Source of the DNA: an uncultured Bacteroides sp.
GTDB lineage: Bacteria; Bacteroidota; Bacteroidia; Bacteroidales; Bacteroidaceae
Length of the DNA stretch: 64,000 nt
Direction of reading: 5' to 3'
Assembly: GCF_963676325.1 (NCBI RefSeq)
Contig: NZ_OY781099.1
Span: 124,001-188,000 of the forward strand
The position numbers and the translations under genes were made by a program. The notes below the pieces were generated by a model. The model did no database searches, was not told the DNA's origin, and worked only from the letters and a program-made list of their open reading frames with translations. Of this stretch, positions 33,282 to 40,893 are shown piece by piece. Within the stretch, counting starts at the first letter, position 1. Every line of letters begins with the position of its first letter.

Positions 33282-35414
33282 ATGAGAAAAGCATTTTTAT
33301 TTCTGTTCTTAATCTGCTCGGCTTTAATGGCCAGGGCAGAATCAATAAAGTCTCCAAATGGAAATCTGGAACTAAACTTTGTTGTTAAAGAAGGAATACC
33401 TACTTATCAGCTGACTTACAAGAATAAGCCGGTTATTAAGGAGAGTAAGCTGGGATTGGAACTGAAGGAAGAACCAAGCCTTTTGAAGGGCTTCACCTTA
33501 ACCAAAGCTGAGACAAGCACTTTTGATGAAAACTGGAATCCGGTTTGGGGCGAAGTGAAAACCATTCGCAATAACTATAATGAACTGGCCGTTACGTTAA
33601 CTCAGCAGGAAGCTGACCGTTATATTGTAGTTCGCTTTCGTTTGTATAACGACGGATTGGGCTTCCGTTATGAATTCCCTCAGCAGAAGAATTTCAATTA
33701 CTTTGTGATCAAGGAAGAAAGAACTCAGTTTGCTATGGCTGGAGATCATAAAGCTTTCTGGTTGCCGGGAGATTATGACACACAGGAATATAGCACTACA
33801 ACCTCTGATCTTTCTGAAATTCGTGGAAAGATGAAAACGGCTATTACTCCTAATTCTTCTCAAACACCATTCTCGCCAACAGGAGTGCAGACTCCGTTGA
33901 TGATGAAGAGCAAAGACGGACTTTATATCAATATTCATGAGGCTGCTTTGGTAGATTACTCTTGCATGCACCTGAATCTGGATGATAAAAATATGATTTT
34001 TGAGTCATGGCTTACTCCTGACGCTATTGGCGACAAAGGATATCTGCAGACTCCTTGCCAGTCGCCTTGGCGTACTATTATCGTTAGTGATGATGCGCGA
34101 GATATTTTGGCTTCCAAAACAATCCTGAATCTGAATGATCCTTGCAAGTATACAGATACTTCCTGGATTAAGCCTGTGAAGTATGTAGGCGTATGGTGGG
34201 AAATGATTACCGGAAAAAGTACCTGGTCATATACCGACCTTCCGGCAGTGAAACTTGGTATCACCGATTATTCAAAGACTATCCCTAATGGCAAACATGG
34301 AGCAAACACTGCACATGTGAAAGAGTATATTGATTTTGCCGCAAAGCATGGCTTTGATGCCGTACTTGTAGAAGGCTGGAATGAAGGCTGGGAAGACTGG
34401 TTTGGCAAAACAAAAGATTATGTATTTGATTTCGTTACTCCATATCCCGATTTTGATGTACAGGAATTGCACCGATATGCTGCCAGCAAAGGAATAAAGA
34501 TGATGATGCATCACGAAACTTCGGCTTCGGTTCGCAATTATGAGCGTCATCTTGATAAAGCTTATCAGTTTATGGTGGACAATGGTTATAATGCAGTAAA
34601 GAGTGGTTATGTAGGTAACATCATCCCTCGCGGAGAATACCATTATGGTCAGTGGATGGTAAACCACTATCAATATGCTGTAACTAAGGCTGCGGAGTAT
34701 AAGATTATGGTAAATGGTCATGAAGCTGTTCGTCCAACCGGACTTTGCCGTACATATCCTAACCTTATTGGTAATGAATCAGCCCGCGGAACAGAATACG
34801 AAGCTTTTGGAGGGAACAATCCCGATCATACCACAATCCTTCCATTCACTCGTCTGATGGGTGGTCCTATGGATTACACTCCCGGCATTCTGGATACAAG
34901 GATTAGCTTCCTTTCGGGTAAGCACTCTTTTGTACACAGTACACTGGTTCGCCAGCTGGCACTTTATGTAACAATGTATAGTCCACTGCAAATGGCTGCC
35001 GATCTTCCTGAAAGTTATAATAAGTATCTGGATGCATTCCAGTTTATTAAAGACGTAGCAGTAGACTGGGATAGCAGTAAGTATCTGGAGGCAGAACCGG
35101 GAGACTATATCACAGTAGCCCGTAAAGCTAAAGGAACAAACAACTGGTTTGTAGGAAATACAAGTGATGAGAACGGACATGTGTCCAACTTATCGTTCAG
35201 CTTCCTTGATCCTGATAAAAAGTACATTGCAACAATTTATAGTGATGCAGCCGATGCTCATTACGAAAAGAATCCTTCAGCCTATACCATTAAGAAAGTA
35301 GTGGTAACTAACAAATCTAAAACAACATTGAAGGCTGCTCCCGGTGGAGGTTATGCTATTAGCATTATCGAAGCAAAGGATGCAAAAGAGCTGAAAGGCT
35401 TGAAGAAGTTGTAA
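33282..35414 (+). CDS. GH97 inverting alpha-glucosidase, SusB-like
   Basis: A 710-residue secreted GH97 enzyme, very similar along its length to Bacteroides thetaiotaomicron SusB as I recall it, but about 28 residues shorter near the N-terminus. It has a signal peptide ending MARA. The catalytic glutamates fit SusB with a constant offset of 27: E412 (HHET), E481 (NGHEAVRP) and E505 (RGTEYEAF) equal SusB E439, E508 and E532. These mark the inverting, alpha-glucosidase branch rather than the retaining alpha-galactosidase branch. Likely acts on malto-oligosaccharides in the periplasm with the GH31. Confidence 0.96.
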   Translation: MRKAFLFLFLICSALMARAESIKSPNGNLELNFVVKEGIPTYQLTYKNKPVIKESKLGLELKEEPSLLKGFTLTKAETSTFDENWNPVWGEVKTIRNNYNELAVTLTQQEADRYIVVRFRLYNDGLGFRYEFPQQKNFNYFVIKEERTQFAMAGDHKAFWLPGDYDTQEYSTTTSDLSEIRGKMKTAITPNSSQTPFSPTGVQTPLMMKSKDGLYINIHEAALVDYSCMHLNLDDKNMIFESWLTPDAIGDKGYLQTPCQSPWRTIIVSDDARDILASKTILNLNDPCKYTDTSWIKPVKYVGVWWEMITGKSTWSYTDLPAVKLGITDYSKTIPNGKHGANTAHVKEYIDFAAKHGFDAVLVEGWNEGWEDWFGKTKDYVFDFVTPYPDFDVQELHRYAASKGIKMMMHHETSASVRNYERHLDKAYQFMVDNGYNAVKSGYVGNIIPRGEYHYGQWMVNHYQYAVTKAAEYKIMVNGHEAVRPTGLCRTYPNLIGNESARGTEYEAFGGNNPDHTTILPFTRLMGGPMDYTPGILDTRISFLSGKHSFVHSTLVRQLALYVTMYSPLQMAADLPESYNKYLDAFQFIKDVAVDWDSSKYLEAEPGDYITVARKAKGTNNWFVGNTSDENGHVSNLSFSFLDPDKKYIATIYSDAADAHYEKNPSAYTIKKVVVTNKSKTTLKAAPGGGYAISIIEAKDAKELKGLKKL

Positions 35415-35447
35415 AGTAGCCGGTCCCATTATTGGACGGTTCAGAAT

Positions 35448-35606
35448 AGGCGCGGGCAATTATACCATTATTTTTCCTTTTAACGGGGTGGTATAAAATT
35501 GCCCGCGCCTTATTTTCAAATAGTTATCTCTAAAAGTAAAATAGCAAGACGGAAAATAACCTTTTATTTTCTTCTTTTCAGGGGTTGATTTGAGTTAAAA
35601 TGTGTT
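35448..35606 (+). repeat. Structured dispersed element, copy B
   Basis: Starts with a stem AGGCGCGGGCAATT (from 35449) pairing with AATTGCCCGCGCCT (ending 35510), extended by ATACC/GGTAT. A tail AGTTATC...GAGTTAAAATGTGTTT follows and aligns without gaps to copy A (5104-5275). Loop features CATTATTTTT and GGGGTGG are also shared. As it follows the GH97 gene directly, the hairpin might act as its terminator here, but the shared tail is not explained by that. Confidence 0.6.
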
Positions 35607-35742
35607 TCATGGCTGTTTATCAGTTATTTAATTTCTTGAAATTTGTGCTTACGAATATATATTTTGTCAAAATAAGGTTTTGTTTGTCCTGCCTAAAACA
35701 TTTCTTAACAATGTCTTTTTTGTTCTTTCTGTAAATTACCCG

Positions 35743-35825
35743 CCAATAAAATAAATCCATTCTCCAATAAATAAAATCCATTGGTGAATAATTGCTGAAC
35801 CATTGAGCAATGGATTTTTATTTAT
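35743..35825. repeat. AATCCATT direct and inverted repeats
   Basis: CCAATAAAATAAATCCATT (35743-35761) is followed by CCAATAAATAAAATCCATT (35764-35782). CAATGGATTTTTATTTAT (35808-35825) is the inverted form and pairs with 35767-35783 in a 17-bp stem with one bulge. It could act as a terminator; the doubled unit suggests a local duplication. Confidence 0.6.
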
Positions 35826-35900
35826 AATGTATTCTATATTTGCAAATATATATATTGAAAGAAGATTATTTTAATTTTATATTTATAATCAATTTGTTTA

Positions 35901-35908
35901 TATATTTG
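35901..35908 (+). promoter_or_regulatory. Bacteroides-type promoter of immunity-like lipoprotein gene
   Basis: TATATTTG, a TAnnTTTG -7 box, 21 bases before the ATG at 35929. Confidence 0.5.
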
Positions 35909-35928
35909 TCAAATTAAAATAGACTGTT

Positions 35929-36330
35929 ATGAAATACCTATGTGCCGTTATCCTTGTTTTAGCAACATTAATTTCTTGTAAGAAGAACTACAAAGAAGTT
36001 GATCAAAAAGAAAGTAATATATCAATTGCTAAGGATTGGGTAAAAGTTGATTCTGCCTATGCTGAATTTCGATCGAGAAATATTGAACCAAGCAACCTTG
36101 TGACAAGAGATATAGTTCCCAATGAAGAAACTGCGATGAAAATAGCTGAGGTAATATTGTATTCTATTTATGGTCAGAAGATTTATAGTAGCAGACCATA
36201 TTGTATTGAGCTAAAGAATGGCATATGGATTATTGAAGGAACGCTTCCTAAAAATTATCAAGGAGGAGTTCCTTATATAGAAATTCAGAAAAAGGATGGA
36301 AAGATACTAAAGGTTATGCATGGCAAATAA
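35929..36330 (+). CDS. Lipoprotein with NTF2-fold immunity-like domain
   Basis: A 133-residue predicted lipoprotein: signal peptide MKYLCAVILVLATLISC with lipobox Cys at 17. The mature part resembles the NTF2-fold immunity family of polymorphic toxin systems: VPNEETAMKIAEVILYSIYG, then WIIEGTLPKNYQGGVPYIEI and KKDGKILKVMHGK. No toxin gene or secretion gene is next to it, so it may be an orphan immunity protein or a housekeeping relative. Family call is from memory of the pattern. Confidence 0.62.
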   Translation: MKYLCAVILVLATLISCKKNYKEVDQKESNISIAKDWVKVDSAYAEFRSRNIEPSNLVTRDIVPNEETAMKIAEVILYSIYGQKIYSSRPYCIELKNGIWIIEGTLPKNYQGGVPYIEIQKKDGKILKVMHGK

Positions 36331-36383
36331 AGGTTGTATTTTCTTTGAAAAAAATGGGATATTAAATAATTATTAATCTGCTT

Positions 36384-37037
36384 TTATGAAAGCAGCCGGG
36401 TGAGCTCCTTAATATATCCAACAATATAATCAGCACCTGCACTTTCCAGCTCAGCTTTATCGCCATAACCATAGAGAACACCGATAGAATCAATGCCATT
36501 ATTCTTAGCACCTTCAATATCGTGCTTACGGTCACCTATCATTATTACACGAGAGAGATCTTTGATTTGGTTTGATTCCAGTACGTATCTGATTACATCT
36601 GTTTTAGTTGAACGGCTACCGTCTAACGTAGCGCCTCCAACAAATGAAAAGTAATGGTCAAGCTTGAAGTACTCTAAAATCTTTTTCGCGAAAGGTTCCG
36701 GTTTTGAAGTGGCAATCATTAGTTTTCTTCCCTGGTCTATTTGAGATTGAAGAAATTCCTCGATTCCTTCATATACATTGTTCTCAAACATTCCTTTAAC
36801 AGCAAAGTATTCTCTGTATTTTTTCAAAGCAATATCTGCCTGTTCTTCGGTGAAGTGATAAAACTCTTTAAATGAATCTTTAAGCGGAGGGCCAATAAAC
36901 GGGCAAAGTTCTTCTAAGTGATTTACTTTTATATTAAAATGTGATAAGGCATATTCCACAGAACGAGTGATTCCAACCATCGGATCGGTAATTGTTCCGT
37001 CTAAATCAAGCAGTAGAAACCGGTAGTCTTTATTCAT
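36384..37037 (-). CDS. HAD-family phosphatase, phosphoglycolate-phosphatase-like
   Basis: A 217-residue HAD hydrolase. Motif I is LLLDLDGTITDPM near the N-terminus, motif II MIATSKPEPFAKK, and motif IV VIMIGDRKHDIEGAKNNGID. The Gph/PpaX type cap suggests small phosphate substrates such as phosphoglycolate or pyrophosphate. I use the ATG at 37035-37037 because a promoter box (37069-37076) overlaps the longer frame. Confidence 0.88.
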   Translation of the reverse strand: MNKDYRFLLLDLDGTITDPMVGITRSVEYALSHFNIKVNHLEELCPFIGPPLKDSFKEFYHFTEEQADIALKKYREYFAVKGMFENNVYEGIEEFLQSQIDQGRKLMIATSKPEPFAKKILEYFKLDHYFSFVGGATLDGSRSTKTDVIRYVLESNQIKDLSRVIMIGDRKHDIEGAKNNGIDSIGVLYGYGDKAELESAGADYIVGYIKELTRLLS

Positions 37038-37068
37038 TTTGCAAATAAGTGATTTGTTATTTGCGGGG

Positions 37069-37076
37069 CAAATGTA
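37069..37076 (-). promoter_or_regulatory. Bacteroides-type promoter of HAD phosphatase gene
   Basis: Minus strand TACATTTG, a TAnnTTTG box, 32 bases before the ATG at 37037; it overlaps the alternative long start. Confidence 0.5.
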
Positions 37077-37106
37077 CATATTTTATTTACTTTTTCTCTT
37101 AAAGAC

Positions 37107-37137
37107 TTGCATAATTCACGAAAACTTTCTACTTTTG
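37107..37137 (+). promoter_or_regulatory. Promoter of tRNA-Met
   Basis: TTG at 37107-37109 and TACTTTTG at 37130-37137 with a 20-base spacer match the Bacteroides -33/-7 pattern. The tRNA starts 27 bases downstream. Confidence 0.65.
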
Positions 37138-37163
37138 TACCCGCATCCAAGAAATGGACGCAT

Positions 37164-37237
37164 GGGCTTTTAGCTCAGTTGGTTAGAGCAACAGACTCAT
37201 AATCTGGAGGTCCTTGGTTCAAGCCCAAGATGGCCCA
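37164..37237 (+). tRNA. tRNA-Met (anticodon CAT)
   Basis: Cloverleaf drawn by hand: acceptor GGGCTTT with ATGGCCC (one T-T mismatch), D-arm AGCTCAGTTGGTTAGAGC, anticodon CAT at 37198-37200 within ACTCATAAT, variable loop GAGGT, T-arm CTTGG-TTCAAGC-CCAAG, discriminator A. The 3' CCA is not fully encoded. The elongator form is favoured over the initiator because the acceptor 1-72 pair is intact; an Ile-tRNA with modified CAT cannot be excluded by sequence alone. Confidence 0.93.
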
Positions 37238-37247
37238 CCTTCAAGAG

Positions 37248-37285
37248 AAAGCCGTTACGATTCATTTTCGTGACGGCTTTTTTTG
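37248..37285 (+). terminator. Intrinsic terminator after tRNA-Met
   Basis: AAAGCCGTTACGA (37248-37260) pairs with TCGTGACGGCTTT (37268-37280) with one G-U pair, followed by more T. It lies directly after the tRNA. Confidence 0.9.
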
Positions 37286-37321
37286 TTTTTTGTAAGCATC
37301 GGACTATTTATAAAGATTGAA

Positions 37322-38419
37322 ATGAGAGACAATACAATTTCTATTTGTAAAGGCATTGGTATAATCTTGATGGTTGTTGGTCATGCTGGTAGCCCTTCCT
37401 TTATTGGTAGGTTTATTTATTGCTTTCATATGCCGTTGTTCTTTATAGCGTCAGGCTATTTCTTCTCTACAAAGTACCTGGACGATAAATTCTCATTTGT
37501 CAAAAAGAGAGTCAAAGGTTTATATATACCATTCGTAAAATGGGGATTAATTTTTCTTCTTTTGCACAATTTGCTGTTTAATGCAAACATCCTGAATGCA
37601 AGCTTTGGCGGATCTTATCTGTATAGCTTTAATCAGATTTTAGATAAAGGGTTTCATATTATCACTACTATGGGAAGTTATGAGCCTGCCATTTTGGGTA
37701 CATTCTGGTTTCTGCGTTCTTTATTTGTTGCCAGTATAGTCTTTTGCTTATTATTCTATCTTATTAATAAACTGCTTCATCTGAAGCATGTTAATACGGC
37801 AATAATAATATGTCTGATGGCATTTGTAGCCGGATTTGTAATGTCTTTAAAAAGTATCAGTCTGCCATACATTCCCCAGGGAGGGATAAGAGAGATTTAT
37901 GGTCTGTTTTATATAGGCGTTGGTTACCTGTTCCGCAATTCCAGAATCAATGGTAAACTGAAATATGATAATCTTATATTGATGTTTTCTTTCATTATAA
38001 TTTGTCTGCTCTCTTATTTTAATCCAACTTCTCTTAGTACGTATCCTAAATTAAAGCTATACCTGGGAACATTTATACCTGCCATTGCAGGATGGATAAT
38101 GACATATAAATTCTCATCCTGGTTTGATAATGTGATTAGTGAGAATATTATTTTTGTATATCTGAAGAAAAGTCTTTTGTATTTAGGAGAACATACAATG
38201 CCTATTATTGTATTCCATTTTCTCAGTTTTAAAATTGTAAGTTTAATAAAAGTAACATATTATGGCTATAGCCCTTTGATGGTAGGATGTCATCCTATAA
38301 TATCGTATAATAATGGCACATTCTGGGTGTATTACTCAATTATCGGGTTGATTGTTCCGCTTTTATTGGACTACCTTTTCTCTAAAACTAAGTATCTACG
38401 ATTCTTGTCTTTTAAATAA
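37322..38419 (+). CDS. Acyltransferase-3 family membrane protein
   Basis: A 365-residue integral membrane O-acyltransferase-like protein with about ten hydrophobic helices. The N-terminal ISICKGIGIILMVVGHAGSP carries the family His in the first helix, and FIYCFHMPLFFIASGYFF the second signature. Members O-acetylate polysaccharides, peptidoglycan or lipids; the substrate here is unknown. The start is the ATG at 37322; the longer frame begins with TTG in the tRNA terminator. Confidence 0.9.
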   Translation: MRDNTISICKGIGIILMVVGHAGSPSFIGRFIYCFHMPLFFIASGYFFSTKYLDDKFSFVKKRVKGLYIPFVKWGLIFLLLHNLLFNANILNASFGGSYLYSFNQILDKGFHIITTMGSYEPAILGTFWFLRSLFVASIVFCLLFYLINKLLHLKHVNTAIIICLMAFVAGFVMSLKSISLPYIPQGGIREIYGLFYIGVGYLFRNSRINGKLKYDNLILMFSFIIICLLSYFNPTSLSTYPKLKLYLGTFIPAIAGWIMTYKFSSWFDNVISENIIFVYLKKSLLYLGEHTMPIIVFHFLSFKIVSLIKVTYYGYSPLMVGCHPIISYNNGTFWVYYSIIGLIVPLLLDYLFSKTKYLRFLSFK

Positions 38420-38426
38420 TCTGCCG

Positions 38427-39608
38427 ATGAAACTGACTGATGCAACAATTGAATTTATAAAGGAGCATGTAGCCGACGATCCTTCCAGGCTGGCTCTTCA
38501 GGCAAAAAAGTATCCGGATGTGGATATGCCTTTTGTTATTACTCAGATAATGGGCAGAAAGATTGCAAAGGATAAAATACCTTCCTGGGGAAATACGGAT
38601 GGACTGATTTATCCACGGCATCTTTCATTGGAACAGTGCTCTTCCGAGGCTACGGCAAAGTACAAGTCTTCACTTGTAAAGGGAGATACATTGGTAGATA
38701 TGACCGGGGGGATGGGAATTGACTGCGCTTTCCTGTCTGCAAATTTCCGGAAGGCTGTTTATGTGGAACGTCAAAGTGAGTTGTGTGAAATAGCTTCTTT
38801 GAACTTTCCTTTGCTGGGACTTTCTCATATTGATGTGGTCAATGGAGACGGAGTGGAGTATCTTTCTAAGGTTGAGAAGGTAGATTGGCTATTTATTGAT
38901 CCGGCCAGAAGAAATGAGCAGGGAGGAAAAGTGGTGGCTATTGCCGACTGTGAACCCAATGTTTCCGAAATATCTGAATTGCTTGTAAGCAAGGCTGAAA
39001 AGGTAATGATTAAACTTTCACCGATGCTCGATCTCTCTTTGGCATTGCACGATCTTCCTTTTGCCAGAGAAGTCCATGTGGTATCTGTAAATAATGAATG
39101 CAAAGAGTTGCTTGTGATTCTTTCCAGGGAGCAGGGACGTGAGAAAATGCAGATTCATTGTGTGAATATTCTCAGAAACGGGGAACTTCAGACTTATTCT
39201 TTTGAAAGGGAAGATGAACAGCAGGGGTGTGATTATGCCAATCAGGTGGAGCGTTTTCTATATGAACCGAATGCTTCAATATTAAAAGCCGGTGCCTATA
39301 AGAGTATTGCCTGCAATTATCAATTAAGAAAGCTTCACCCCAATAGTCACCTGTATACTTCGGACAGGCTGATTACTGATTTTTCCGGCAGAAAGTTTGA
39401 GTGCGAGGCTGTTTTTAGCTTGAATAAGAAAGAACTGAAAGCAAATCTTGGTGATATGAAGCAAGCCAATATTACCGTTCGCAATTTCCCTTCTTCTGTT
39501 GCAGAACTCCGTAAGCGGCTGAAGCTTATGGATGGCGGCGACACTTATCTTTTTGCAACAACACTGGCCGACGAGCAGAAAGTAATTGTAAAATGTCATA
39601 AGTCCTGA
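38427..39608 (+). CDS. THUMP-like class I SAM methyltransferase
   Basis: A 393-residue protein. The methyltransferase core has VDMTGGMGIDCAFLS (motif I), YVERQSELCEIASLNF, and WLFIDPARRNEQGGKVVAI, in which DPAR is the catalytic-type motif IV of nucleic-acid or protein modifying enzymes. The C-terminal part fits the THUMP-like domain often attached to this family in Bacteroidota. The target is unknown, perhaps RNA. I start at the ATG at 38427, seven bases after the acyltransferase stop; the frame is open further upstream within that gene. Confidence 0.85.
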   Translation: MKLTDATIEFIKEHVADDPSRLALQAKKYPDVDMPFVITQIMGRKIAKDKIPSWGNTDGLIYPRHLSLEQCSSEATAKYKSSLVKGDTLVDMTGGMGIDCAFLSANFRKAVYVERQSELCEIASLNFPLLGLSHIDVVNGDGVEYLSKVEKVDWLFIDPARRNEQGGKVVAIADCEPNVSEISELLVSKAEKVMIKLSPMLDLSLALHDLPFAREVHVVSVNNECKELLVILSREQGREKMQIHCVNILRNGELQTYSFEREDEQQGCDYANQVERFLYEPNASILKAGAYKSIACNYQLRKLHPNSHLYTSDRLITDFSGRKFECEAVFSLNKKELKANLGDMKQANITVRNFPSSVAELRKRLKLMDGGDTYLFATTLADEQKVIVKCHKS

Positions 39609-39694
39609 CCGGATAAAATTCCTGATTATTGCATAAAATGGGGATATTAAAATACATTAATAGAGCGGATTTAATGTTTTTTATTGAAAAAGAG

Positions 39695-39702
39695 TATCTT
39701 TG
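39695..39702 (+). promoter_or_regulatory. Bacteroides-type promoter of GNAT-like gene
   Basis: TATCTTTG, a TAnnTTTG box, with TATTG about 19 bases upstream. It overlaps the longer possible frame and so favours the ATG at 39726. Confidence 0.6.
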
Positions 39703-39725
39703 CATCCCTAACATTTATACAACCT

Positions 39726-40865
39726 ATGGCTATAATAATAAAACAAGTCTCTAATAAAAAAGAGCTTAAAAAGTTTATTCAATTCAACAAAGAGTTATAT
39801 AAAGGCAATGCCTATTCCGTTCCCGATCTTTATGATGATATGCTTAATACATTCAATAAGCATAAAAATCCAGCTTTTGAATTTTGTGAGGCAGAGTATT
39901 TTTTGGCATATAAAGATGATAAACTGGTAGGAAGAGTTGCTGCCATTATTAATCACAAAGCAAATAAAACCTGGAATAAGAAGGATGTACGCTTTGGATG
40001 GATTGATTTTATTGATGATACAGAGGTTTCAGAAGCACTGCTTAAAGCGGTGGAAAAATATGGCAAGGAACATGGGATGGAAAATATTCAGGGACCATTA
40101 GGATTCACTGACTTTGATGCGGAAGGTATGCTGGTTGAGGGTTTTGACCAGTTGAGCACCATGGCCACAATATATAATTATCCTTATTACCCTGAACACA
40201 TGCAAAAACTCGGTTACGAGAAAGATGCTGATTGGGTAGAGTTTCAGATTTATATTCCAGAGACAGGTGTACCTGAAAAGCATCAGCGCATTTCTGATTT
40301 GATTCAAAGAAAATATAATCTTAGAGTTTTAAAATATACCTCGAGCAAGAAATTGGCTAAAGATTACGGACAGGCTATCTTTGATTTGCTGAACGAGGCT
40401 TATAGTCCGTTATATGGCTATTCTGCGCTTTCTCAAAAACAGATTGAACATTATATGAAGATTTATCTTCCTGTTGTCGATTTAAAAATGGTTCCTCTTG
40501 TCGTTGATCAGGAAGGTAAGTTAATTGCAGCCGGTATTACTATGCCATCTTTGTCTGTAGCATTACAAAAAGCTCATGGAAGATTATTGCCTTTTGGCTG
40601 GTTCCATTTAATAAAAGCACTATTCTTCGGAAAAAGAAAAGTAATTGATCTTCTTTTGATTGCGGTAAAACCAGAGTATCAAAACAAAGGGGTGAATGCT
40701 TTATTATTTTCTGATTTAATTCCTGTTTACCAAAAAGAAGGTTGTATATTTGCGGAAAGCAATCCCGAATTGGAGTTGAACGGTAAGGTTCAGGCTCAGT
40801 GGGAATACTTTGAAACAGTTCAACATAAACGCCGTCGTGCGTTTATAAAGAAAATAGATTTGTAG
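39726..40865 (+). CDS. GNAT-fold acetyltransferase-like protein
   Basis: A 379-residue cytoplasmic protein with two GNAT-like halves. The N-terminal half contains FVQFNKELYKGN-type and WNKKDVRFGWIDFID segments, followed by NIQGPLGFTDFDAEGMLVEG. The C-terminal half has LIAVKPEYQNKGVNALLFSD, the acetyl-CoA loop. The family is common in Bacteroidota and close to uncharacterised N-acyltransferases. Start chosen at 39726 because of the promoter at 39695-39702. Confidence 0.75.
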   Translation: MAIIIKQVSNKKELKKFIQFNKELYKGNAYSVPDLYDDMLNTFNKHKNPAFEFCEAEYFLAYKDDKLVGRVAAIINHKANKTWNKKDVRFGWIDFIDDTEVSEALLKAVEKYGKEHGMENIQGPLGFTDFDAEGMLVEGFDQLSTMATIYNYPYYPEHMQKLGYEKDADWVEFQIYIPETGVPEKHQRISDLIQRKYNLRVLKYTSSKKLAKDYGQAIFDLLNEAYSPLYGYSALSQKQIEHYMKIYLPVVDLKMVPLVVDQEGKLIAAGITMPSLSVALQKAHGRLLPFGWFHLIKALFFGKRKVIDLLLIAVKPEYQNKGVNALLFSDLIPVYQKEGCIFAESNPELELNGKVQAQWEYFETVQHKRRRAFIKKIDL

Positions 40866-40893
40866 TATATAAGCTATTGGCAGATTGATAATT

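Larger units (their letters stand above)
35415..35928. other. 514-base repeat-rich gap
   Basis: No gene seen. It contains copy B of the structured element (35448-35606), two direct and one inverted copy of an AATCCATT repeat (35743-35825), and two TATATTTG boxes (35832-35839 and 35901-35908), the second the likely promoter of the downstream lipoprotein. Confidence 0.7.
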
